This document shows positions 25,401 through 33,718 of a DNA stretch of 42,630 bases, piece after piece. The number at the start of each line of letters is the position of its first letter. Position 1 is the first letter of the stretch. A program made the translations under genes and the position numbers. The stretch spans positions 1 to 42,630 of the forward strand of contig CACYLC010000008.1 in the NCBI GenBank assembly GCA_902775105.1, given 5' to 3'. This DNA is from Oscillospiraceae bacterium (GTDB taxonomy: Bacteria > Bacillota > Clostridia > Oscillospirales > Oscillospiraceae). Below the pieces are notes generated by a model. The model did no database searches, was not told the origin of the DNA, and saw only the letters and a program-made list of their open reading frames with translations.

Positions 25401-26075
25401 ATGTCCATTCAGGTAACCATTTCCGAACTTTATTCTCTGGAACACACCCTTGCAAAGCCCTATCTGGAGCAGTTTACATACCCCTGGGAGGCATTGGCCG
25501 GCATTGGCGACTTTGTCCGCACGCTGGGCAAGACATTGAACCCCGAGGAATACGACGAGATCGCCCCTGCGGTCTGGGTGGCAAAATCCGCCACCGTCGC
25601 CCCCACCGCCACCATCAAGCCCCCCTGTATCATCGGCCCGGAGACGGAGGTGCGTCCCGGCGCTTTTATCCGGGGCAATGTGCTGGTGGGCGCAGGAGCA
25701 GTGGTGGGCAACTCCACAGAGCTGAAAAACGTCATCCTCTTTGACAAGGTGCAGGTGCCCCACTACAACTATGTGGGCGACTCCATTCTGGGCTTCAAGG
25801 CCCACATGGGAGCAGGCTCCATTACCTCCAACGTCAAGAGCGACAAGACCCTTGTGGTAGTCAAGTCCCCCGATGGCAGGCGCTGGGAGACAGGCCGGAA
25901 AAAGTTCGGCGCTATGCTGGGCGACAGCGTGGAAGTCGGCTGCAACAGTGTCCTCAATCCCGGCACCGTCATCGGAAGAGAGAGCAATATTTATCCCCTC
26001 TCCTGCGTGCGGGGCGTGGTGCCTGCAGGGCATATCTTTAAGGCGCCGGGGAATGTGGTAGAGAAGGAACATTGA
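25401..26075 (+). CDS. Left-handed beta-helix protein (GlmU C-terminal-like hexapeptide repeats)
   Basis: The 224-residue protein has a helical N-terminus of about 50 residues. Hexapeptide repeats follow from about 55 to 210: VAKSATVAPTATIKPP, CIIGPETEVRPGAFIRGNVL, VGAGAVVGNSTELKNVIL, then HYNYVGDSILGFKAHMGAGS. The last stretch resembles the GlmU acetyltransferase active-site region. There is no pyrophosphorylase domain. Proteins like this are annotated as UDP-N-acetylglucosamine pyrophosphorylase-like, but the sequence supports only a sugar-nucleotide or acyl-transfer fold. AGAAGG precedes the ATG. Confidence 0.8.
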   Translation: MSIQVTISELYSLEHTLAKPYLEQFTYPWEALAGIGDFVRTLGKTLNPEEYDEIAPAVWVAKSATVAPTATIKPPCIIGPETEVRPGAFIRGNVLVGAGAVVGNSTELKNVILFDKVQVPHYNYVGDSILGFKAHMGAGSITSNVKSDKTLVVVKSPDGRRWETGRKKFGAMLGDSVEVGCNSVLNPGTVIGRESNIYPLSCVRGVVPAGHIFKAPGNVVEKEH

Positions 26076-26112
26076 GTTCAGCGTTCAGCGTTTTCAGTTG
26101 AGAGATATAGAG

Positions 26113-26148
26113 CAGAGGAGCAGGCATCGTGCCTGCTCCTCTGTTTTT
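26113..26148 (+). terminator. Intrinsic terminator
   Basis: CAGAGGAGCAGGCA and TGCCTGCTCCTCTG form a 14-pair perfect stem with a TCG loop, followed by TTTTT. It ends the yqfC-to-beta-helix transcript. Confidence 0.95.
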
Positions 26149-26176
26149 AAGGAAGCGCTTGATAAACCGGAATTTT

Positions 26177-26367
26177 TCACCTTCCTCTATTGAGCAAGTC
26201 CCTCCGTATATTGATCGTTCTATACACTTCTTTGCAGTTGGGGCATTGCCAATCATCGTTATCTTTCCTCTTCTGATGCAATGGAATCAGAACGCCACCA
26301 TCACACTTTGGACAAATGTAGATTCACCATTCCACAACCGTTTCAAAAAAGTTCTGTCTAATTCCAT
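26177..26367 (-). pseudogene. Frameshifted small zinc-ribbon protein gene
   Basis: An ATG at 26367 with AAGGAG five bases before it begins MELDRTFLKRLWNGE, but this frame soon stops. A second frame (26177-26323) reads 48 residues, with CPKC, then DDWQCPNCKEVYRTI, ending in RRDLLNRGR. This is a clear two-CxxC zinc ribbon but has no start codon, and a TGA sits immediately upstream. Joined by one shift near 26324, the two halves would give a protein of about 63 residues. It is either a decayed gene, a sequencing error or, less likely, a recoded gene. Its function is unknown. Confidence 0.5.
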
Positions 26368-26409
26368 ATGCGCTCCTTACAAAAATCCTGATATGTCGGG
26401 CAAATCATT

Positions 26410-27150
26410 TCACCGACCCATCACCCACGCAACCCCCACAGACACCACCATCGCCACGGGCTGGTGCGCCATGTAGATGATGAGACTGTGCCGCCCGAAC
26501 CAGTCCAGCACAGGTATCTTCCGATACAGCGCCTTGGCCGGTTCTTTCAAAATGAGCCGCCCGGCAAACAGCCCGGTAAGATAGAGGAAAAACCACGGAA
26601 GCAGGGGAAAATAGTCGCTGGAATAGAACCCCTGTCCGGGAAAACCGAGGATGGTCAGCCATGGGGTGGCGTAAAGCGCCGCCGGGAGGCGGGCTGTCCA
26701 GAGTCCCCGGATGCCGAACAGGCCGATCTGAACGTCCCTCGTCAACAGGAAAAGGACGAAGCTGACCACGGCTCCGGGTATAGCGGGGATCTTCTCCAGC
26801 AGCGGCTTCATTTCCGTCGCCAGCAGCAGGCTGCACCCCAGCAGCGTCAGCACGCCGCACCAGATGGCCTCCTGCGGCTCGGCAATCAGCGTCACCACCG
26901 TCACCAAAATGCCGCAAGCGTTGATGATGAGGCCGTTTCGCAGGCGGTGGCTCCCCAGGTGCCACGAAAGGCCGGAGATCAGAATAAACGTCCAGCAGAT
27001 ACTCTGCTGCCAGATATGGATAGCGGGGATGCTCCGCCATCCGGGGGCAAACCCTTGCAGGATGAACACATCAAAAGAAAAATGGTAAAGTACCATACTG
27101 ATGACCGTCAGACCCCGAATGCCGTCAATGAGTGAATAGCGCTCTTTCAC
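26410..27150 (-). CDS. DUF1624 / heparan-alpha-glucosaminide N-acetyltransferase-like membrane protein
   Basis: The 246-residue protein has about seven membrane segments. It opens with RYSLIDGIRGLTVISMVLYH near 4-23, the signature of the DUF1624 acyltransferase-like group, and has FGRHSLIIYMAHQPV near 218-232. These proteins are thought to move acyl groups across membranes, but bacterial substrates are undefined. The start codon is GTG with GGGGAG seven bases before it. It stands alone, divergent from the ylbJ-like gene. A second overlapping frame in the same strand (26405-27040) is its shadow. Confidence 0.83.
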   Translation of the reverse strand: MKERYSLIDGIRGLTVISMVLYHFSFDVFILQGFAPGWRSIPAIHIWQQSICWTFILISGLSWHLGSHRLRNGLIINACGILVTVVTLIAEPQEAIWCGVLTLLGCSLLLATEMKPLLEKIPAIPGAVVSFVLFLLTRDVQIGLFGIRGLWTARLPAALYATPWLTILGFPGQGFYSSDYFPLLPWFFLYLTGLFAGRLILKEPAKALYRKIPVLDWFGRHSLIIYMAHQPVAMVVSVGVAWVMGR

Positions 27151-27202
27151 CGTGTATCTCCCCTCCCGTCGTCTCTGTCAGTATAGCACGTTTTCCCCCG
27201 CC

Positions 27203-27233
27203 GGTCTATCTGTTCCACACCGCCGCATAGAAT
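27203..27233 (+). promoter_or_regulatory. Sigma-E-like promoter of the ylbJ-like gene
   Basis: GGTCTATC (27203-27210), 15 bases, CATAGAAT (27226-27233). The -10 element is close to the sigma-E pattern; the -35 is weaker. B. subtilis ylbJ is a sigma-E gene. Confidence 0.4.
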
Positions 27234-27255
27234 TGGGACAAGGGGGATGATCGCC

Positions 27256-28332
27256 ATGACACGCAGATTCACCGCATTTACTGTTTTGCTCTTTGCCGCC
27301 GCCCTGCTGTGCTTTCCAGACGGGGGGGCTCAGGCCGCCCGGACGGGCCTGACTCTCTGCGGGGAGACCATTTTGCCAGCCCTCTTTCCCTATTTTGTAC
27401 TGAGCAACCTCATCATTTACGGGGGACTCGCCCGCCGTCTCAGCCGCATCTTAAAACCCTTTATGTCCCCCCTCTTCCACGTGGGCGGTTCCGGCGGGAC
27501 TGCATTGGCGTTGGGACTGGCAGGGGGCTATCCCACCGGGGCGGCCACCGTTCGCACGCTGCTGGAGCAAGGGGCCTGCACATTAGAGGAGGCACAGTCC
27601 CTCCTCCTTTTCTGCAACAACTCCGGCCCCGCCTTTATCCTCGCCGTGGCAGGCTCCGCCGTCTTTGGCCGGGTGTCTCTTGGCTTTTTTCTCTTTGCCG
27701 TCCATGTCGTCGGGGCGCTGGGAACGGGGCTGCTGCTGCGAAGGCCGGCAGGTACGGTGCGCTTTCAGATGTCCCAGCGGACAAGCGCTCCCCTGTCTCC
27801 CGGCACATTGCTGACCTCGTCGGTACAAAAGGCGCTGAACGCCTCCCTTCAGGTTTCCGCCTATGTGGTCCTCTTTACCGTGCTCACCGGGCTTTTACAG
27901 GCAGCCTTTCCTGCCCTCAACTGTCTCCCTGCCCCCATCGCCGCTCTTGCTATGGGATTTTTGGAGCTCTCCGGCGGTGTCTGCGCCCTCTCGGGCAGCG
28001 GGGGAACCCCCGTCTCCCTTGCCGTCTGCGCCTTTCTGCTGGGCTGGGGCGGCCTGTCGGTACACTGCCAGACCGCTGCACTGCTGGACGGCTCCGACCT
28101 GAAGCTGGCTCCTTATCTGGGGGCGAAGGCACTCCACGGGATCATCTCCGCCGGGCTGAGCCTTGCCTGTACCGCCTGTTTTCCCGGTCTGCTTACCGCC
28201 GCCGCACCGGGCAGCCAGACCAGTCTCACCGATCTCTTCCCCGTCTCCATCCCTCTGGGGTGGGTCATCTGGGCCACGGCCGCCCTTTTCCTGTTAAAAA
28301 GGGGTGGAAATGCTGCAGAGAAACAGGTATAA
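27256..28332 (+). CDS. ylbJ: YlbJ-like sporulation integral membrane protein
   Basis: The 358-residue protein has about eight to ten membrane helices and the nucleoside-recognition (Gate) style motifs of YlbJ/SpmA relatives. These include ILPALFPYFVLSNLII near 40-55, LAGGYPTGAATVRTLLEQ near 89-106, LLFCNNSGPAFIL near 118-130 and MGFLELSGGV near 234-243. In B. subtilis ylbJ affects spore cortex formation. The start chosen is ATG 27256, nine bases after AAGGGGG. The ATG at 27247 touches that site. The gene lies alone and its last bases overlap a promoter for the next gene. Confidence 0.8.
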   Translation: MTRRFTAFTVLLFAAALLCFPDGGAQAARTGLTLCGETILPALFPYFVLSNLIIYGGLARRLSRILKPFMSPLFHVGGSGGTALALGLAGGYPTGAATVRTLLEQGACTLEEAQSLLLFCNNSGPAFILAVAGSAVFGRVSLGFFLFAVHVVGALGTGLLLRRPAGTVRFQMSQRTSAPLSPGTLLTSSVQKALNASLQVSAYVVLFTVLTGLLQAAFPALNCLPAPIAALAMGFLELSGGVCALSGSGGTPVSLAVCAFLLGWGGLSVHCQTAALLDGSDLKLAPYLGAKALHGIISAGLSLACTACFPGLLTAAAPGSQTSLTDLFPVSIPLGWVIWATAALFLLKRGGNAAEKQV

Positions 28333-28333
28333 T
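28305..28333 (+). promoter_or_regulatory. Promoter of the small four-Cys protein gene
   Basis: TGGAAA, 17 bases, perfect TATAAT (28328-28333), overlapping the ylbJ stop codon. Confidence 0.55.
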
Positions 28334-28364
28334 AACAGGCAGAATACCTCAGGAGGGATCGCTC

Positions 28365-28577
28365 ATGCTGTTTCGCAAGGATATTGAACCCCGCTGCGCC
28401 TACTGCCAACACGGGACGGACATCGGAGACGATGCCGTGGTCTGTCTGAAAAAGGGCGTGATGGAGGCCGGCGGACACTGCGGCAGCTTTCGCTACGATC
28501 CCTTTAAGCGCACCCCGCCCCAGCAGGCGGAGCCGGATTTTTCCAAATTGAAGGACGAGGATTTTTCCCTCGATTAA
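28365..28577 (+). CDS. Small four-cysteine protein, probable zinc binder, function unknown
   Basis: The 70-residue protein has Cys at 11, 14, 27 and 39 in the order CAYC, VVCLKKG, GHCGSFRYDP, a spacing that suggests one zinc site. The C-terminus is acidic (FSKLKDEDFSLD). AGGAGGG lies 7 bases before ATG 28365. I recall similar short proteins beginning MLFRK with this Cys layout in other Oscillospiraceae, but no function is known. It has its own promoter and sits between ylbJ and a DUF378 gene. Confidence 0.75.
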   Translation: MLFRKDIEPRCAYCQHGTDIGDDAVVCLKKGVMEAGGHCGSFRYDPFKRTPPQQAEPDFSKLKDEDFSLD

Positions 28578-28708
28578 GGAACGATTTTCCTATCTTATCT
28601 GACATTTTTTCCCAATCCATGATCTGGCTGCGTCTCACAGCATATTCTCCCGCGTCTCTGCGCATAGTAACGCCGTGGATTTTTCCACAATCGAGAGGAG
28701 GAGATTGT

Positions 28709-28933
28709 ATGCTGGATAAGATTGCGCTGACTCTGTCCATTATCGGCGGCATCAACTGGGGACTCATTGGTCTGTTCCAATTTGACCTGGTGGCCTTCCT
28801 GCTGGGCGGCTCTGGCAGCCTGCTCAGCCGGATCGTCTATGCTCTGGTGGGATTGAGCGCACTGTGGTGCATCTCTCTGCTGTTCCGGGACACCGACACA
28901 GAGGATCACAGACAGGCTGAGGCGGCGCACTGA
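28709..28933 (+). CDS. DUF378 small membrane protein
   Basis: The 74-residue protein has two membrane helices. The first contains LSIIGGINWGLIGLFQFDLVA, in shorter form IGGINWGLIGLF near 12-23, the DUF378 hallmark. The second covers about 42-60 (IVYALVGLSALWCISLLF). The charged C-terminus is short. The family has no known function. GAGGAGGAG precedes the ATG. Confidence 0.85.
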   Translation: MLDKIALTLSIIGGINWGLIGLFQFDLVAFLLGGSGSLLSRIVYALVGLSALWCISLLFRDTDTEDHRQAEAAH

Positions 28934-28940
28934 CGCCCGT

Positions 28941-28974
28941 CAAGACGGTCAGGCGCTGACTTCTGACCGTCTTG
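28941..28974 (+). terminator. Hairpin after the DUF378 gene
   Basis: CAAGACGGTCAG and CTGACCGTCTTG form 12 perfect pairs with a 10-base loop but no T tract. Confidence 0.6.
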
Positions 28975-28988
28975 CTCCATAGAATGAT

Positions 28989-29027
28989 AATACCCTCTGA
29001 CGAGCGTCATATGCGTCAGAGGGTATT
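28989..29027. terminator. Bidirectional terminator between DUF378 and the binding-protein gene
   Basis: AATACCCTCTGACG and CGTCAGAGGGTATT form 14 perfect pairs with an 11-base loop. It lies ten bases beyond the stop of the convergent lipoprotein gene. Confidence 0.75.
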
Positions 29028-29036
29028 TGCATCTTA

Positions 29037-30353
29037 TCAGCCTTCAGCGGCCTCATCCTCTACCGGTTGCTGTCTGCCCTGCAAATCGGCATCGGTGTAG
29101 CTCTGCTGCTGGCGGAGCATGGTCTCCATCCGGCCGGGATCGTTCCATGCAGTATAGAGTGTCGTCTCCAGTGCGTGATCCAGCCAGCTCTCTCCGCTCA
29201 GCTGCCGGGGTGCGGGGATGAGTGCGGAATCTCTGAGGGTGGTGGAGTAGGCAGAGAGATCCACCCCTTCCACCTCCGACACCCACTGTTCACCGGCGGC
29301 AGTATAGGCGCTCTGCGCCCCGCCAAGGGAGGCCAGACTGTTCTGCGTTTTTTTCCCGCAAAGCGTCTCCAAGAGGGAGAAGGCCGCTGCGCTGTCCGAG
29401 CATCTGGCAGAGATCGCCCAGCCGTTGCCCTCCAGAACGGAAACCCGCTCGCCCTTGCCCCACGCTCCGTCGCCGTCCCGGTCACAGTAGGGCAGCACCG
29501 CACAGGCCCAGTGATTCGATCCGGTCTGACCCGTGAGCGCCATGGCCTCCTCACTGTTTTGCAAGATCATGGCGACCCGGCCGTCAGAGAACAACTCCTC
29601 TCCTTCCAGCTGCGCCATGGTGGGCTGGCTGGGCATACAGTCGGCAATGATCTGCCCCAGCAGCTTCATGGCATTTACCGTCTCCTCGTCCGCCCAACCG
29701 CTGACCACAGTGCCGTTTTCATCGGTCTTGAGCATTGCTCCGCCGTAGGAGCAGACCAGATTGTACCAGCCGTCTCCCAGATCGTCCGGGGCGATGACAA
29801 TACCGTAATAGCCGTTGTGCCGGTTGGTCAGCTTCTTTGCCGTCTCATACAGGGTCTCCCACGTCCATGTCTCGTCGGGATAGGAGAGGCTGAGGCTGTC
29901 AAAAAGCGCCTTGTTGTACCACAGCGCCGTCACCAGGCTGTCCTTGGGAATGGCATAGGTGTGGCCGTCCTGCTGAAACAGCTCCGTCGTCTGGGCGTTA
30001 TAGTCCTTCAGGCGGATGGACTTCCCGGCCTGCAACAGATCGTCCAGCTGGAGTAGTGTCCCGTTTTCCCCATAGAGCGGCGCATGGGCGCTGTCCACCC
30101 AGAGGATGTCGGGCAGGACGCCCTTTTCCACCTCCGTCCAATAGCTTTCCCGATCCTTGACGGTAAATTTCACCTCGATATGGGTCTTTTCCGTCCATTC
30201 GGCGGCTGCGGTCTCCAGTGTCTCCAGCTGGTTTTCATCCCAGATCCAGACGCTCAGCTTGTCTGTCGTAAAGCTCTGAGCCTCCCCGCAGGCCGTCAGT
30301 CCCAGCAGCGTGGCCACCGTCAGCAGCAGCGCCGTCCACTTTCTCCATTTCAT
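29037..30353 (-). CDS. Extracellular solute-binding lipoprotein (sugar-type ABC, family 1)
   Basis: The 438-residue protein starts with a lipoprotein signal ending in LTAC (C22). It has the family 1 binding-protein features: VWIWDENQLETLE, DILWVDSAH, YAIPKDSLVTALWYNKALF near 133-151, and WTWETLYETAKKLT near 161-174. It would sit on the outer membrane face and deliver a sugar or oligosaccharide to an ABC importer. No permease or ATPase gene is adjacent, so it is an orphan. The start is the ATG at 30353 after GGGTGG. A longer reading to 30449 runs back through the promoter. Confidence 0.88.
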   Translation of the reverse strand: MKWRKWTALLLTVATLLGLTACGEAQSFTTDKLSVWIWDENQLETLETAAAEWTEKTHIEVKFTVKDRESYWTEVEKGVLPDILWVDSAHAPLYGENGTLLQLDDLLQAGKSIRLKDYNAQTTELFQQDGHTYAIPKDSLVTALWYNKALFDSLSLSYPDETWTWETLYETAKKLTNRHNGYYGIVIAPDDLGDGWYNLVCSYGGAMLKTDENGTVVSGWADEETVNAMKLLGQIIADCMPSQPTMAQLEGEELFSDGRVAMILQNSEEAMALTGQTGSNHWACAVLPYCDRDGDGAWGKGERVSVLEGNGWAISARCSDSAAAFSLLETLCGKKTQNSLASLGGAQSAYTAAGEQWVSEVEGVDLSAYSTTLRDSALIPAPRQLSGESWLDHALETTLYTAWNDPGRMETMLRQQQSYTDADLQGRQQPVEDEAAEG

Positions 30354-30387
30354 CGATATCCACCCGTTTCTGTCTATTTCTCTTTTT

Positions 30388-30416
30388 ATTGTATGGTAAG
30401 TTCCGCCAGAAGTCAA
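30388..30416 (-). promoter_or_regulatory. Promoter of the binding-protein gene
   Basis: Minus-strand TTGACT, 17 bases, TACAAT, about 35 bases before the ATG. Confidence 0.7.
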
Positions 30417-30518
30417 GAAACGCCGCCCGCTTTGTGCCTCGGAATTCATTTCCGCTCTTTTTTCCGACTCAAACCTGTGATATACTGTGTTGGAATGATT
30501 TTGAAGGGAGGGAGTGCT

Positions 30519-31226
30519 GTGTCATCTCCCCTGCTCAGGCTGATTGAACGAAACGACTGGGGCGAATTTCAGCCCATGATGGATCGTCTGTCCCGCTGGG
30601 AGGGTTGGCCGCTGTTTCTCGAAAAGCGAAAGACACTGAACCGGGACGCCCTCTACCAAAGTCCCGTCCACGGCTACGGCCACATTGAGCGCACCATGCT
30701 CCACGGGGCCTTTTGCGCCATGGAGGAGCCGCTGCCCGGGGAAGATACCGCCCTGCTGCTGGAATGCTGCGCCTATCACGATGTGGGAAGAAGCAACGAC
30801 GGTCCGGATCAGGAACACGGACACCGCTCCGCCGCTCGTCTGGAAGCGCTTACCGGCCGCAGGGGCGAGGAGCTTTCTATGATGATGGCCGCCGTAGACG
30901 CCCACGCAAGGCCGGAATCTGCGTTGGAGCCTACGCTGAAACGCTATCATCCGGCGGATTGGGCGCGCTGCCTGCGGCTTGCCCAGCTTTTGAAGGACGC
31001 CGATGGCCTTGACCGGGTGCGGATTTGGGACCTGGACGTGAAGTACCTTCGCCGGGAGGCCAGCAGATTACGGGAGGATTTTGCGGAATACCTCTTTATC
31101 CGTTATCAGCGGGAGATCAACGCCTCCACCACACCGCCCTTTCCTCAGGAACTGGTAGAAATGCTGTCCGCCCGACAGGACGCCCGGAACAGGGTCAGAA
31201 ACCGCACCTCATACTTTCACCGATAA
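30519..31226 (+). CDS. HD-domain phosphohydrolase-like protein
   Basis: The 235-residue protein has the HD metal motif: H55 in HIERT, H87-D88 in YHDVGRS, and a late Asp in KDADGLDRVR near 172. Enzymes of this superfamily hydrolyse phosphate esters of nucleotides or cyclic nucleotides; the substrate is not readable here. I chose the GTG at 30519, behind a strong GGGAGGGAG. An ATG at 30495 has no ribosome site and nearly coincides with the transcript start expected from TATACT at 30481-30486. The stop codon overlaps the thiI ribosome site, so the two are probably one unit. Confidence 0.78.
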   Translation: MSSPLLRLIERNDWGEFQPMMDRLSRWEGWPLFLEKRKTLNRDALYQSPVHGYGHIERTMLHGAFCAMEEPLPGEDTALLLECCAYHDVGRSNDGPDQEHGHRSAARLEALTGRRGEELSMMMAAVDAHARPESALEPTLKRYHPADWARCLRLAQLLKDADGLDRVRIWDLDVKYLRREASRLREDFAEYLFIRYQREINASTTPPFPQELVEMLSARQDARNRVRNRTSYFHR

Positions 31227-31240
31227 GGAGCGCATATGAT

Positions 31241-32446
31241 ATGAATCAGACCACACAGAAATCCCCCATCCCCGCCGAGGAGATGTTTTTGCTGAAAATG
31301 GGCGAGATCGTCCTCAAGGGCCTCAACCGCAAGAGCTTTGAGCAGCGGCTCATGGGCAATCTCCAGCGCCGGCTGCACCCCTTCGGCAAGTTCAGAGCCT
31401 ACTGCCGCCAGTCCACCATCTATGTAGAGCCCATCAACGACGAGTGCGATCTGGACGGAGCGTGGGAGGGTCTCAAGCAGGTTTTTGGCATTTCCGGTCT
31501 CTCCCGTGCCCGCTCCTGCGAGAAGGACAAGGACGCCTTTGTTGAGGCCGCCAAGAGCTATCTGGGCGACAAACTACTGGCTGCAAAATCCTTTAAGGTG
31601 GAGTCCAAGCGTTCGGACAAGTCCTTCCCCATGACCTCCATCCAGCTCAGCCAGTATGTGGGCGGCGAACTGGCCGAGGCCTTTCCCCACATCAAGGTGG
31701 ACGTCCACAATCCGGAGCTCACCGTCTACTTAGAGGTCCGGGACTTTGCCGGCTACGTCCACGCAAACCCGGAGCCGGGCGCCGGCGGTCTGCCGGTGGG
31801 TTCCGGTGGCAAGGCGGTCGCCCTCCTCTCCGGCGGTCTGGATTCCCCGGTGGCCTGCTATATGATGGCAAAGCGGGGGCTCTCTCTGGACATGGTGCAC
31901 TTTTTCTCTTACCCCTACACCTCAGAGGAGGCCAGGGAGAAGGTGCTGGATTTGGCGAAGATCATCGCCCCCTATTGCGGGCGGACGAACGTCCACGTCG
32001 TCCCCTTCACCAAAATTCAGGAGGATCTGCGGCGGAACTGTCCGGAGCCCTACTTCACCATCGCCATGCGCCGCTACATGATGCGCATTGCTCAGATGGT
32101 GGCTCGGGACGTAGGCGCCCACGCGCTGGTCACCGGCGAGAGTCTGGGACAGGTGGCCAGCCAGACCATGGACGCCATGGCAGTCACGGAAAACGTCTGC
32201 TCCATGCCCGTGTTCCGCCCCGTCATCGGCATGGATAAGGAGGAGATCGTCCGCATTGCCCGGAAGATCGGCACCTACGAGACCTCCATCCTCCCCTACG
32301 AGGACTGTTGCACCGTCTTTACCCCCCGTCACCCCAAGACACGTCCCACCGTGGATGAACTGGCGGAGATTGAGGAAAACTACGATTACGAGGCTCTCTG
32401 CCGGGAGGCTGTGGAGGGCATTGAAGTGGTTAAAATCAAGCCGTAA
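31241..32446 (+). CDS. thiI: tRNA 4-thiouridine synthase
   Basis: The 401-residue ThiI adenylates U8 of tRNA and inserts sulfur. It has a ferredoxin-like N-terminus, a THUMP domain (about 60-170) and the PP-loop pyrophosphatase motif SGGLDSP near 197-203. A DCCTVFTPRHPKTRP segment near 353-367 supplies the conserved Cys. There is no rhodanese domain, as in most Firmicutes, so a partner cysteine desulfurase is expected elsewhere. The ATG at 31241 follows AAGGAG. An out-of-frame ATG at 31236 is ignored. Confidence 0.95.
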   Translation: MNQTTQKSPIPAEEMFLLKMGEIVLKGLNRKSFEQRLMGNLQRRLHPFGKFRAYCRQSTIYVEPINDECDLDGAWEGLKQVFGISGLSRARSCEKDKDAFVEAAKSYLGDKLLAAKSFKVESKRSDKSFPMTSIQLSQYVGGELAEAFPHIKVDVHNPELTVYLEVRDFAGYVHANPEPGAGGLPVGSGGKAVALLSGGLDSPVACYMMAKRGLSLDMVHFFSYPYTSEEAREKVLDLAKIIAPYCGRTNVHVVPFTKIQEDLRRNCPEPYFTIAMRRYMMRIAQMVARDVGAHALVTGESLGQVASQTMDAMAVTENVCSMPVFRPVIGMDKEEIVRIARKIGTYETSILPYEDCCTVFTPRHPKTRPTVDELAEIEENYDYEALCREAVEGIEVVKIKP

Positions 32447-32461
32447 GGAGGCTGACTGTCT

Positions 32462-33715
32462 ATGTCCCATACCGCTGAATTGATTGCCGTCGGCACGGAG
32501 CTGCTGCTGGGCAATATCTGCAACACCGACGCCCAGATGATCTCTCAGGCCCTCTCCCAACTGGGCATCAACGTCTTTTACCACACCGTAGTGGGCGACA
32601 ATCCCGACCGGGTCAAGGCCGCTGTTGAAATTGCAAGGAATCGGGCGGATATTATCATCACCACCGGCGGTACCGGACCCACCTGCGACGACCTGACCAA
32701 GCAGGCGCTGGCGGATGCCTTTGGCAAACAGCTCATTTTCCACGAGGAGAGCGCCCGCCGCATCCGGCAGTATTTCGAGACCTATCTCCCCCACCGCACC
32801 ATGACGGAAAACAACCTCCAGCAGGCCATGCTGCCGGAGGGCTGCACCGTGTTGGATAACGACTGGGGTACTGCCCCCGGCTGTGCCTTCGAGTCGGATG
32901 GCGTCCGTGTGATTATGCTCCCCGGCCCTCCCAGAGAGTGTAAGGCCATGCTGGAGCACCGGGTCATTCCCTATCTGAAGGGGCTGTCTGACGGCGTGAT
33001 TTGCTCCCGCACCCTCAAGCTCTTCGGCATCGGGGAGTCCAATATGGAATCTCAGCTTCACGACCAGATGCTCTCCATGCAAAATCCCACCCTCGCCCCC
33101 TACGCCAAAGAGGGAGAGTGCGAGCTGCGCATCACCGCAAAAGCCGAGACGGAGGAGAAAGCCCAGTCTATGCTGGATCCCGTGGAGCAGCAGCTTCGGG
33201 CGCAGTTCGGGGATCTGATCTACGGCGTGGACGTCAAGAGTCTGGAGGCGTGTATCTCCAATCTGCTCCGGGAACAGAATCTGACGTTGGCCACAGCGGA
33301 GAGCTGCACCGGCGGTCTGGCCGCCAAGCGGATGACCGATCTCCCCGGCGCCTCTCAAGTCTTCAAGGGCGGTGTGGTCTGCTACGCCAACGAGGTCAAG
33401 CACAATATCCTCGGCGTCGCTCAGGAAACCCTTGACCAATACGGCGCCGTCTCAGCAGAGACGGCAAAGGAACTGGCGGTGGGCGCCTGCAAGGTACTGG
33501 GCAGCGACCTCGCCGTCTCCATCACCGGTGTGGCCGGGCCCGACCCCGACGAGGGCAAGCCGGTAGGACTGGTCTATGTGGGGCTTGCCCGGGGAGAGCA
33601 GGTCTGGGTGAAGGAGACCCGACTGGGTCAGGCGAGAGACCGCATCCGCAACAGCGCCGTCCTCACCGCCTTCGATCTGGTGCGCCGGTGCCTCACCGGA
33701 CTTCCCGTGGAATAA
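32462..33715 (+). CDS. cinA: CinA family protein (competence/damage-inducible)
   Basis: The 417-residue protein combines an N-terminal MoaB/MogA-like domain with a C-terminal CinA (PncC-type) domain. The N-part has AELIAVGTELLLGNICNTD near 5-23 and TTGGTGPTCDDLTKQA near 67-82. The C-part has ATAESCTGGLAAKRM near 277-291 and SITGVAGPDPDEGKPVGLVY. The C-domain hydrolyses nicotinamide mononucleotide in related proteins; the N-domain is an ADP-ribose pyrophosphatase in some. GGAGG precedes the ATG, 15 bases after thiI. The usual neighbour recA is not in the window. Confidence 0.94.
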   Translation: MSHTAELIAVGTELLLGNICNTDAQMISQALSQLGINVFYHTVVGDNPDRVKAAVEIARNRADIIITTGGTGPTCDDLTKQALADAFGKQLIFHEESARRIRQYFETYLPHRTMTENNLQQAMLPEGCTVLDNDWGTAPGCAFESDGVRVIMLPGPPRECKAMLEHRVIPYLKGLSDGVICSRTLKLFGIGESNMESQLHDQMLSMQNPTLAPYAKEGECELRITAKAETEEKAQSMLDPVEQQLRAQFGDLIYGVDVKSLEACISNLLREQNLTLATAESCTGGLAAKRMTDLPGASQVFKGGVVCYANEVKHNILGVAQETLDQYGAVSAETAKELAVGACKVLGSDLAVSITGVAGPDPDEGKPVGLVYVGLARGEQVWVKETRLGQARDRIRNSAVLTAFDLVRRCLTGLPVE

Positions 33716-33718
33716 GCT

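Noticed and set aside
26077-26098. Tandem TTCAGCG repeat after the beta-helix gene
   Set aside because: Only two exact copies are present, too few for a meaningful repeat or array.
30084-30518. Long 5' extension of the HD-domain frame
   Set aside because: The extension runs antisense through the binding-protein gene and its promoter. The strong ribosome site at 30505-30514 fixes the start at 30519.
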